Shown: one piece after another, positions 18,349 through 24,408 of the stretch | How positions within the stretch are numbered: position 1 is the first letter of the stretch | Layout: the number at the start of each line of letters is the position of its first letter | NCBI GenBank assembly: GCA_038232515.1 | Contig: JBBSHS010000037.1 | Span: 1 to 24,408, forward strand | From: JBBSHS01 sp038232515 | GTDB lineage: Bacteria > Actinomycetota > Acidimicrobiia > Acidimicrobiales > JAUJNH01 | Reading direction: 5' to 3' | DNA length: 24,408 nucleotides | Made by a program: the position numbers and the translations under genes | Notes under the pieces: model-generated | Database searches by the model: none | What the model was told of the DNA's origin: nothing | What the model saw: only the letters and a program-made list of their open reading frames with translations

Positions 18349-19262
18349 CAGCCCTCCGCCGTTCCCACGGTGGCCGCCCCGGCGGCGGGCTCGGCCCCGT
18401 CGGCCCCGTCGGCCCCTTCGGCAGCGCCCGACAGGTCGAGGCCGATGTCGAGAGCGACCGCCGACTGGGTGATCACGCTGGTGGAGATGAGGTCGCAGCC
18501 GGCGTCGGCGTAGGCGGCCACCGTCTCAAGGGTGACGCCACCGGACACCTCCGTCCGGGCCCTGCCGGCGACCAGGCCGACAGCCTCACGGACCTGGTCG
18601 GGGCTCATGTTGTCGAGCAGCACGAGGCCGCAGCCGGCCTCGACGGCTTCGGCCACCTGCTCCAGCCGGTCGCACTCGACCTCGACGGTCCGGGCCGGCC
18701 AACGCTCGCCGGCCCGCCGGACGGCGTCGGTGATCGAAAGACCGACGAGGTGGTTGTCCTTCACGAGCACGAACTCGCTGAGGTTTCCACGATGGTTGGC
18801 GCCCCCACCGGCCCGCACGGCCGCCTTCTCCAGGGATCTCAACCCCGGGAGGGTCTTGCGGGTGTCCCACACCGTGGCCCGACCGGCGACGGCCAACACG
18901 AAGTGGCGGGTGGACGAAGCCACGCCCGAGAGGTGGCAGAGGAAATTGAGCGCGGTGCGCTCACCGGTGAGGATCGAGGCCAGGGGCCCTCGGATCGTGG
19001 CCACGGCCTGACCGGGGACGACGTCGGCGCCATCGTCGGCGGACCAGGCCAGCTCGACGTCCGGGTCGAGCGACCGGTAGGTCTCGTCAACGCACAGCCG
19101 TCCGGCGAGCACTCCAGGAGCCCGGACCACGATGGCACCCCGGCCGAGAAGTCCGTCCGGCAACAGGCTGGCGGTAAGGTCCCCCAGCGGCAGCAGGTCC
19201 TCGCCCAAAGCCCGCCCCACAGCATCCCGAACCGCCACCACCGGCGGATAAGCCGGATTCAC
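18348..19262 (-). CDS. nadC: Nicotinate-nucleotide diphosphorylase (quinolinate phosphoribosyltransferase)
   Basis: NadC converts quinolinate and PRPP to nicotinate mononucleotide in de novo NAD synthesis. Family marks in the 304-residue product include GDLTASLL near the N-terminus, GERTALNFLCHLSGVAS, the DTRKTLPGLRSLEKAAV segment, GGGANHR, KDNH, and EVE-CDRLEQ through to LLDNMSP and SGGVTLE. The last 25 or so residues are a low-complexity GADGADGAEPAAG tail absent from most relatives. The GTG at 19262 gives a family-like N-terminus; a GTG at 19295 would add 11 residues. The upstream spacer holds repeat copy B, so nadC may have its own promoter. It overlaps coaX by one base. Confidence 0.94.
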   Translation of the reverse strand: MNPAYPPVVAVRDAVGRALGEDLLPLGDLTASLLPDGLLGRGAIVVRAPGVLAGRLCVDETYRSLDPDVELAWSADDGADVVPGQAVATIRGPLASILTGERTALNFLCHLSGVASSTRHFVLAVAGRATVWDTRKTLPGLRSLEKAAVRAGGGANHRGNLSEFVLVKDNHLVGLSITDAVRRAGERWPARTVEVECDRLEQVAEAVEAGCGLVLLDNMSPDQVREAVGLVAGRARTEVSGGVTLETVAAYADAGCDLISTSVITQSAVALDIGLDLSGAAEGADGADGAEPAAGAATVGTAEG

Positions 19263-19311
19263 TGCTGACCTAAGCCAAACACGGCGGCGACCCACTCAGG
19301 CGCTGATGCCC

Positions 19312-19417
19312 GCCGGCAAAGCCGGCCGGGGGGCTGTGGGGGGCCTTGCCCTCCACAGGGCATGGATCCGGCTTCGCCGGTCCATGCCGGAAAAGACGGT
19401 GAGCGCAGCGAGCTCCA
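19312..19417. repeat. Intergenic two-hairpin-plus-box element, copy B
   Basis: Four parts are present. Hairpin 0 is GCCGGC-AAA-GCCGGC (19312-19326). Hairpin 1 (19334-19358) has an 11-pair stem with one G-T pair and the same GGCCTTGCC core as copy A. Hairpin 2 (19361-19386) has 11 pairs, one bulged T and a TTC loop. The box GAGCGCAGCGAGCTCCA occupies 19401-19417. Hairpin 1, hairpin 2 and the box match copy A at 7-87 in order and near-identical spacing. Both copies sit beyond the 3' end of a minus-strand gene (nadB here, disA there). Confidence 0.6.
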
Positions 19418-19435
19418 CAAGAGGGTGGGGGAGAT

Positions 19436-19466
19436 CGAAGGGGAGGGGCGCAGCCCCTCCCCTTCG
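19436..19466 (-). terminator. Perfect 14-bp hairpin after nadB
   Basis: The arms at 19436-19449 and 19453-19466 pair perfectly (CGAAGGGGAGGGGC with its complement) around a GCA loop. The hairpin lies 7 nt past the nadB stop. On the minus strand the TTTT comes before the stem, not after it, so it is not a textbook intrinsic terminator. Position and stability still suggest termination or 3'-end protection. Confidence 0.55.
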
Positions 19467-19473
19467 AAAACGC

Positions 19474-21069
19474 TCACGCCATCACCAGTCGGTGGCGCTG
19501 GAGGGGGTCGGTGGCGGGCATGTCGGTGCGGGTGTGGTTACCCCTCGACTCGGTGCGGGCGACGGCCGACGCCAGCAGGGCCATGGCCACGGCCAGCAGA
19601 TTGGCCACCTCGTGGCCGGCCGGTTCGGTGGGCGAACCGAGCGACCGGGAGATCCGGCCCAACTCGACGCCGGTGGCCCGCAATGAGTCGGCGCTGCGCA
19701 GCACGCCGGCCCCGAGGGTCATGGCCCGCTGCAACGCCTCGCGGAGCTTGGACGGGTCGGGAGACCCTTGGCCGTCGCCGGCCGGCGCCACGCCGCCCCA
19801 CGGGGCGACGATGCCACCCACATGGTCGCCGCTCGGGCCCAGATAGGAGCGCAGGGCACCGGTGGCCCGGGGGCCGTCCCGGCCGGCCTGGACGGCCTCC
19901 ACCACCCGGGCGGCAAACACCATGCCCTCGAGCAGGGAGTTGGAGGCTAGGCGGTTGGCCCCGTGGACACCGGTGCAGGCGCACTCGCCGCACGCCCACA
20001 ACCCGGGCAGCGCGGTGGCACCGTCGAGGTCGGTGAGGACGCCCCCTGACAGGTAGTGGGCGGCGGGGGCAACGGGCAGCCAGTCCCGGGACGGGTCGAG
20101 GTCGGCGGCCGCCAGCGACGCGGCGATGGTCGGGAAGCGCACGCCGAAGTCCTCCAGGGCGGTGGCGTCCAGCCAGCAGTGCTCGGTCCCCTCTTCGATC
20201 ATCTTGGCCGTGATGGCCCGGGCCACCTGATCCCGTGGGGCCAGCTCCTGCACGAACCGCTCGCCCCGCCGGTCACGGATGACCGCGCCGTGGCCCCGCA
20301 GCGCCTCCGACAGCAGGGGACGGGGCATGGCCGGGTGGTGAAGAGCGGTGGGGTGGAACTGCATGAACTCGACATCGGCCACCGCCACACCGGCCCGTAG
20401 GGCCATGGCCACCCCGTCGCCGCTCGACTCGTGGGGATTGGTGTTGACGGCGAACAGCTGGCCGGCGCCGCCGGTGGCCACAAGCGTGTGGCCAGCCCGC
20501 ACCCGGCGGCGCTGGCCGGTCGGGTCGATGGCCACCACGCCCCGGCAGCGGCCGCCCTCCACCAGCAGGTCCAGGGCGAACCATCCCTCGAGCACCGAGG
20601 CGGCGCTGGCCCGGGCCGCCTCGACCAGCGCCCGTTCGATCTCCGCACCGGTGGCGGCACCGCCGGCGTGCACCACACGGGCGAAGCTGTGGCCGCCCTC
20701 GCGGGCCAGCTCCAGACCGCCGGTGGGGTCGCGGTCGAACACGGCGCCGAGGGCGATCAGCTCGTTGACCCGTCCCGGGCCCTCGTCGACGAGCACGCGG
20801 ACGGCGTCCACGTCACACAGGCCGGCGCCCGCTGACAGCGTGTCGGCCATATGGGCGTCGGGGGAGTCGCCGTCGTCGCCAACCAGCACCGCAGCCACGC
20901 CTCCCTGTGCCCACCTCGTGGTCGACTGGTGCAGCTCGCCCTTGGTCAGGACGCCGACCCGGAGCCCGCCCTTGGTGGCCGCCTGCACGGCGGCGGACAG
21001 CCCGCCGACCCCCGACCCGAGCACCAGGAAATCCAGGCCGGGCACGTCCGCAACGGCTACCAGACCCAC
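19474..21069 (-). CDS. nadB: L-aspartate oxidase
   Basis: NadB is the FAD enzyme that oxidises L-aspartate to iminoaspartate, the first step of de novo NAD synthesis. The 531-residue product has the FAD-binding GSGVGGLSAAV near residues 18-28 and STTRWAQGGVAAV. It also has GGHSFARVVHAGG, FMQFHPTAL, LLSEALRGHGA with ERFVQELAPRDQVARAI, and the C-terminal ACGECACTGVHGANRLASNSLLEG signature. The frame stays open upstream through panD, but that part is arginine/proline-rich shadow sequence. The GTG at 21069, 26 nt after the panD stop, gives normal length; a GTG at 21045 is also possible. Quinolinate synthase (nadA), the usual partner, is not in this window. Confidence 0.95.
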   Translation of the reverse strand: MGLVAVADVPGLDFLVLGSGVGGLSAAVQAATKGGLRVGVLTKGELHQSTTRWAQGGVAAVLVGDDGDSPDAHMADTLSAGAGLCDVDAVRVLVDEGPGRVNELIALGAVFDRDPTGGLELAREGGHSFARVVHAGGAATGAEIERALVEAARASAASVLEGWFALDLLVEGGRCRGVVAIDPTGQRRRVRAGHTLVATGGAGQLFAVNTNPHESSGDGVAMALRAGVAVADVEFMQFHPTALHHPAMPRPLLSEALRGHGAVIRDRRGERFVQELAPRDQVARAITAKMIEEGTEHCWLDATALEDFGVRFPTIAASLAAADLDPSRDWLPVAPAAHYLSGGVLTDLDGATALPGLWACGECACTGVHGANRLASNSLLEGMVFAARVVEAVQAGRDGPRATGALRSYLGPSGDHVGGIVAPWGGVAPAGDGQGSPDPSKLREALQRAMTLGAGVLRSADSLRATGVELGRISRSLGSPTEPAGHEVANLLAVAMALLASAVARTESRGNHTRTDMPATDPLQRHRLVMA

Positions 21070-21095
21070 CGGCGGCCCCGTCGTCCGCCGCCGGC

Positions 21096-21482
21096 CTACG
21101 CCTCGACCCCGGCCCGCAGCAGTGCCGAGGGCGCCGACACGGTCCGGTTGCGGTCGTCGACGTGCACGATGGCGGGCTGGTAGCCCGCCAGTTCGGCGTC
21201 TTCGAAGTCGGCGTAGGTGATGACGATGACCTTGTCGCCCGGATGGGCCAGACGGGCGGCGGCACCATTGAGGCAGCATTCGCCTTCGCCCGGGCGACCC
21301 AGGATCACGTAGGTCTCGAAGCGGTTGCCGTTGTCGATGTTCACCACCGCCACCTGCTCCCACTCCCGGATGTCGGCAAGGCCGAGCACGTCGGGGTCGA
21401 GCGTGATGGAACCGATGTAGTTGAGGTCGGCGCCGGTCACGGTCATGCGATGGATCTTGGACTTCATCATCCGTCGGCGCAT
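21096..21482 (-). CDS. panD: Aspartate 1-decarboxylase, pyruvoyl-dependent
   Basis: PanD makes beta-alanine from L-aspartate for pantothenate synthesis. The 128-residue proenzyme contains the self-cleavage site Gly24-Ser25 in YIGSITLDP, where the serine becomes the pyruvoyl group. It also has the conserved KIHRMTVTGADLNY start, NGNRFETYVI, LNGAAARL and the GDKVIVITYA strand. The ATG at 21482 overlaps the panC stop in TGATG; ATG codons at residues 5 and 6 would also serve, and family members usually start near there. It is coupled to panC and followed by nadB, which uses the same substrate. Confidence 0.96.
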   Translation of the reverse strand: MRRRMMKSKIHRMTVTGADLNYIGSITLDPDVLGLADIREWEQVAVVNIDNGNRFETYVILGRPGEGECCLNGAAARLAHPGDKVIVITYADFEDAELAGYQPAIVHVDDRNRTVSAPSALLRAGVEA

Positions 21483-22414
21483 CAGAGCGGCACCCCCAGG
21501 TTGTCGATGAGGCGGGCCCGGCCCAGGAAGGCCGCCGCCAGGATGCGCAACTCGCTTCCGGGGGCCGGGTCCGGCTCGGGGGGCCCGAGGGTGGCGGCGT
21601 CCACGGCGTCGACCCGGTCCAGGCGGAACCGCGGTTCGGCGGTCAAGGCGTCGGCCACCATGGCGGCCAGCACGGTCGGGTCACGGTCCCCGGCGCCAGC
21701 CGCCCTTGCCGCCGAGCACAAAGCGGCGTGAAGCAGCGGGGCGACGGAGCGCTCGTCGGCAGTGAGCAGTGCGTTACGGCTCGACAGGGCCAGGCCATCC
21801 ACAGCCCGCACGGTGGGACAGCCGATCACCTGCACCGGCAGGCTCAGGTCCGCCACCAGGCGGCGGACCACGGCCAGCTGCTGGAAGTCCTTCTCGCCGA
21901 AGTAGGCGCGGCACCGTCCGGCCAACGCCAACAGCTTGGTAACGATGGTGGCCACGCCGTCGAAGTGCCCGGGGCGGCTGGCCCCCTCGAGCCGATCGGC
22001 CAAGCCGGTCACGTGGACAGTGGTGCCCGGCAGGCCGCCGGGCCCGAACATCTCCGCCGCCGACGGGGCGAAGACCACCGTGGCGCCGGCTCCGGCGGCC
22101 GCCGCCACGTCGGCGTCGAGACTCCTAGGGTAGGCGGCCAGGTCGGCGGCCCGGTCGAACTGCAGGGGATTGACGAACACCGTGACCGCAGCCAGGTCAC
22201 ACTGGGCCGCGGCCCGACCGATGAGGCTGGCGTGGCCTTCGTGAAGTGCACCCATCGTCGGCACCAGACCGACGGACCGCCCCTCGGCCCGGGCCGACTC
22301 CAGCGCCCGGGCGAACGCAGCGCGGGTGACCACGAGCCGGCAGGCGCCGCCCCCGGCTGTACACGTGGTCGTCCGGCCAGAACGGCCGGCACCGATGTCC
22401 TCCAGGATGGGCAA
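21482..22414 (-). CDS. panC: Pantothenate synthetase (pantoate-beta-alanine ligase)
   Basis: PanC joins pantoate and beta-alanine using ATP. The 310-residue product has the nucleotidyltransferase signature VPTMGALHEGHASLI, VFVNPLQFD, the FGEKDFQQLAVVRRLVADL segment, and SSRNALLT in place of KMSKS. TTG at 22414 is supported by GAGG 5 nt upstream but gives about 27 residues more than E. coli PanC; GTG at 22333 would give the usual length without a clear Shine-Dalgarno sequence. The next gene, panD, supplies beta-alanine and overlaps by one base. panB is not in the window. Confidence 0.94.
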   Translation of the reverse strand: MPILEDIGAGRSGRTTTCTAGGGACRLVVTRAAFARALESARAEGRSVGLVPTMGALHEGHASLIGRAAAQCDLAAVTVFVNPLQFDRAADLAAYPRSLDADVAAAAGAGATVVFAPSAAEMFGPGGLPGTTVHVTGLADRLEGASRPGHFDGVATIVTKLLALAGRCRAYFGEKDFQQLAVVRRLVADLSLPVQVIGCPTVRAVDGLALSSRNALLTADERSVAPLLHAALCSAARAAGAGDRDPTVLAAMVADALTAEPRFRLDRVDAVDAATLGPPEPDPAPGSELRILAAAFLGRARLIDNLGVPL

Positions 22415-22468
22415 CTTGACCTCGCTTCGACGCTCCGGCCCTCCCGAGAGGTGCCGGTCGTTGCGATG

Positions 22469-22474
22469 AGCGTA
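22469..22474 (-). promoter_or_regulatory. Candidate -10 box for panC-panD-nadB
   Basis: The minus strand reads TACGCT, the same hexamer as at the two-component operon. It predicts a leader of about 48 nt carrying the GAGG site of panC. No good -35 is seen. Confidence 0.35.
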
Positions 22475-22539
22475 GTTCTCGTAGGAGCCCGAGCGTGGCG
22501 TCGGGACAACCGACCCAGCAAGGACCTCGGGGCGGAGCG

Positions 22540-23046
22540 CTACCCCGGCTCACCCGGAGCGAACACCTCGTTGACGATGAGGCGGCCGTCGGGGCCCATC
22601 TGCCTGCCCACCATGCGCTCGACGACACCGATGACCTGGGCCGGCGAGCCCGGGAAGCCCGAGTGGAGCAGGTAGCCGGCCATCACGCCCATGAGGCGGT
22701 CGCCCAGCTCCTCCATGTGCAGGAGCACCCGCTCGCCGCCGCCCAGCCATCCGTCGAGCTGGGAGTACAGACCGGGCAGCACTTCTCGGGGCGCCACGGT
22801 GGGAGAGAACGGGACGTGCGACCACGGGATGCCCAACTCTTCGTAGGCGTGCAGATTGTGGGGTGACGGCAACAGGCTCACGACCAAGGTGAAGCCGGTC
22901 TCGCGCAGCCAGAGGATCTCCTCGTGGCGCCGCACCGGACGGTGGTTGCGGGCGTAACCCCCCGGGCGTTCGGAGATGGCCAGCTGATCCTTGACGATCC
23001 AGCTGAAATAGCGCGGCGCTATACCCCGCGCCCACTTGTTCTTCAT
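22540..23046 (-). CDS. Dual-specificity-phosphatase-like protein lacking the catalytic cysteine
   Basis: The 168-residue cytoplasmic protein follows the small DSP/CDKN3-like fold by pattern: FSWIVKDQLAISERPGG at the start, then EEILWLRETGFTLVVSLLP and a signature-loop strand RVLLH. The expected HCX5R loop reads HMEELGDR (H110 to R117), with Met in place of Cys. The whole protein contains no cysteine. The general-acid Asp expected near HVPFSP is also missing. Cys-based phosphatase activity is therefore unlikely, and a binding or scaffolding pseudophosphatase is the best inference. It starts 34 nt after the folP stop, in the place where folB/folK often occur. The fold assignment is by eye only. 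Confidence 0.75.
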   Translation of the reverse strand: MKNKWARGIAPRYFSWIVKDQLAISERPGGYARNHRPVRRHEEILWLRETGFTLVVSLLPSPHNLHAYEELGIPWSHVPFSPTVAPREVLPGLYSQLDGWLGGGERVLLHMEELGDRLMGVMAGYLLHSGFPGSPAQVIGVVERMVGRQMGPDGRLIVNEVFAPGEPG

Positions 23047-23080
23047 CGTGGACCGCTCGCAAATGAGCCGCTGTCCGCGC

Positions 23081-23851
23081 TCATGCGGCCGCCTCGGCCG
23101 TCAACAGCTTCACGGCGGCGACGGTGGCGGCGACGTCGTGGACCCGGACCATCGAGGCGCCGTTGACCAGTGCCCACGTGGCCGCGGCCAACGAGGCCTC
23201 CAACCGGTCGCCCGGACCGGTGCTGGCGGTCAGTGCTCCGAGAAACGCCTTGCGGGATACACCCACCAGGACGGGCCAGCCCGTGGCCACCAGTTCGGGG
23301 AGCGCGGCGAGCAGGGCGAGGTTGTGGTCGAGCGTCGTGCCGAACCCGAAGCCCGGGTCGATCCACACCTCCCGGGCGCCGGCGGCGCGGGCGGACTCGG
23401 CCCGGTCGACCAGGAAGGCCGTCACCTCACCGACGACGTCGCCATAGCTGGGCTGGACCTGCATGCTCGGCGGCTCGCCCTGCATGTGCATGGCCACGAA
23501 GCCCACGCCGTGGGCCGCCGCCACCGACCCGAGCGAGGCGCTCACGTCGTTCAACAGCGTGGCGCCGGCGGCGATGGCGGCGTCGGCCACCTCCGCCTTG
23601 CGGGTGTCGACGCTGACGCGGACGTGAGGCGACAGCTCCTCGATCACGGCGACGACGCGGCGCCGCTCCTCGGCGGCCGGCACCGGCGCCGCCCCCGGCC
23701 GGGTGCTCTCGCCGCCCACGTCGACGATGTCGGCACCGTCGGCCACCATCTCGAGGCCATGGGCGACGGCGGCGGCCGGGTCAGCCCACCGGCAACCGTC
23801 GAAGAAGGAGTCAGGGGTGACGTTGAGGACACCCATGACGAGGGGGGGCAT
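23081..23851 (-). CDS. folP: Dihydropteroate synthase
   Basis: FolP condenses p-aminobenzoate with hydroxymethyl-dihydropterin diphosphate to form dihydropteroate, the sulfonamide target. The 256-residue TIM-barrel protein carries GVLNVTPDSFFDG at the N-terminus, GADIVDVGGESTRPG, VSVDTRK, LLNDVSA, AMHMQG, DPGFGFGTT, GVSRKAFLG and the C-terminal RVHDV. The ATG at 23851 gives normal length. TACGAT lies 9 nt upstream, so the leader is very short. The downstream neighbour is the phosphatase-like gene. No other folate genes are in the window. Confidence 0.96.
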   Translation of the reverse strand: MPPLVMGVLNVTPDSFFDGCRWADPAAAVAHGLEMVADGADIVDVGGESTRPGAAPVPAAEERRRVVAVIEELSPHVRVSVDTRKAEVADAAIAAGATLLNDVSASLGSVAAAHGVGFVAMHMQGEPPSMQVQPSYGDVVGEVTAFLVDRAESARAAGAREVWIDPGFGFGTTLDHNLALLAALPELVATGWPVLVGVSRKAFLGALTASTGPGDRLEASLAAATWALVNGASMVRVHDVAATVAAVKLLTAEAAA

Positions 23852-23860
23852 GGTCGCAAC

Positions 23861-23866
23861 ATCGTA
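23861..23866 (-). promoter_or_regulatory. Candidate -10 box for folP
   Basis: The minus strand reads TACGAT, a fair -10 match, 9 nt before the ATG. This predicts a nearly leaderless transcript. The upstream spacer (to 24052) shows nothing else I can support. Confidence 0.4.
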
Positions 23867-24052
23867 CTGCCGTCCGGTGCCACGACCGTGTCCAGATGCC
23901 CGCCCGATGGCCTCGTTTGGGCAGCGCGTCCAGACCGGGCCACCGCCATGGGAACGCTGAGGCCGGTAGAAGCAGAGACGAACCAGCTGCCGACGCTGCC
24001 CCGCTCAGCGGCTGGGCCGCGGCGGGGACCGGCGGCGTCGAGCGGAGACGCT

Positions 24053-24408
24053 TCAGCTGGTACGGCGCATGCCCGACAGAGCCAGCAGCACGAGCCCAAG
24101 GCCAACCGACAGCGCCCCGAGGAGCGCCAGTCGGGGATCGAACCCGGTACGGGGCAGAGCCGTGGCGGACGGACCCGGCCCGCCGCTGTTCGTTGCCGTA
24201 GCCGTAGCCCTCACGGTGGTGGTGGTCGTTGTGGCCGGCACGGTGGTCGTTGTGGCCGGCTCGGTGGTCGTTGTGGCCGGCTCGGTGGTCGTTGTGGCCG
24301 GCACGGTGGTGGTGGTCGCCGGCACGGTGGTGGTGGTCGCCGGCACGGTGGTGGTGGTCGCCGGCACGGTGGTGGTGGTCGCCGGCACGGTGGTGGTGGT
24401 CGCCGGCA
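24053..24408 (-). CDS. LPXTG-type cell-wall protein, C-terminal part (gene runs off the window)
   Basis: Only the C-terminal 118 or so residues are visible; the 5' part lies beyond 24408. The visible part starts with many PATTTTV/PATTTTE heptads, a likely extended, possibly glycosylated wall-spanning stalk. A short linker (RATATATNSGG) follows, then the sorting signal: LPRTG, a hydrophobic helix (LALLGALSVGLGLVLLALSG) and a basic tail, MRRTS. A sortase would cleave between Thr and Gly and link the protein to the envelope. No sortase gene is in the window. The N-terminal function is unknown. Confidence 0.82.
   Translation of the reverse strand, partial: PATTTTVPATTTTVPATTTTVPATTTTVPATTTTVPATTTTEPATTTTEPATTTTVPATTTTTTVRATATATNSGGPGPSATALPRTGFDPRLALLGALSVGLGLVLLALSGMRRTS
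24212..24406. repeat. 21-bp coding minisatellite of the wall-protein stalk
   Basis: The tract has one 27-bp unit (24212-24238), three 21-bp units of type A (24239-24301) and five identical 21-bp units of type B (24302-24406), and continues out of the window. Each 21-bp unit encodes (V/E)PATTTT. Type A writes the four threonines as ACA ACG ACC ACC and type B as ACC ACC ACC ACC. Unit number is likely to vary between strains. Confidence 0.85.

Noticed and set aside
21070..21363. Upstream extension of nadB through panD
   Set aside because: The extra 98 or so residues are arginine/glycine-rich and lie inside panD in another frame. NadB similarity begins only after 21069.
23867..24052. Gene or regulatory RNA between folP and the wall-protein gene
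   Set aside because: Only short frames and weak inverted repeats are visible.
24212..24408. CRISPR-like tandem array
   Set aside because: The units are contiguous 21-bp repeats without spacers and encode a regular threonine-rich heptad in frame, so this is a coding minisatellite.

Overview
The window is very GC-rich, densely coded bacterial DNA from what looks like an actinomycete. The gene order points the same way. On the minus strand folP, panC, panD, nadB, nadC, coaX and lysS lie at the right, and clpC, a lipoprotein gene, radA and disA lie at the left. From memory this resembles the folP-panC-panD-coaX-lysS-clpC and radA/disA neighbourhoods of mycobacteria and streptomycetes. A deep actinobacterial lineage such as Acidimicrobiia is my guess, not something the sequence proves. 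All coordinates and residue positions were read by hand.

Left block (1-6228, minus strand): clpC (AAA+ unfoldase), a LppM-like lipoprotein, radA (recombination ATPase) and disA (c-di-AMP synthase), a stress and genome-integrity cluster. A repeat-rich spacer fills 1-174. Middle block (6334-15950, mixed strands): a trans-polyprenyl diphosphate synthase, two overlapping phosphodiester-glycosidase-like paralogues, a DedA-PAP2 fusion, a response regulator/histidine kinase pair, a divergent primary-like sigma factor, an unusual tRNA-like gene and a membrane-anchored secreted protein. This block lies between lysS and clpC, where related genomes (from memory) carry lsr2, and it has a cell-envelope and signalling flavour.

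Right block (15971-24408, minus strand): lysS, coaX, nadC, nadB, panD, panC, a cysteine-free dual-specificity-phosphatase-like protein, folP and the 3' part of a cell-wall (LPXTG-type) protein with threonine-rich repeats. panC/panD and nadC/coaX overlap by one base (TGATG), which suggests translational coupling. The genes serve pantothenate/CoA, NAD and folate synthesis; PanD and NadB both consume L-aspartate. nadA and panB are not in the window.

The most unusual signals are: a perfectly paired tRNA-like gene with an abnormal D-loop, anticodon loop and T54, preceded by a good -10 box and close to lysS; an ordered two-hairpin-plus-box element present twice (7-87 and 19334-19417) with compensatory stem changes; a phosphatase-fold protein without any cysteine; a histidine kinase whose best start is CTG, in the same frame as the preceding response regulator; and a recurrent TAGCGT/TACGCT hexamer placed for leaderless transcription.
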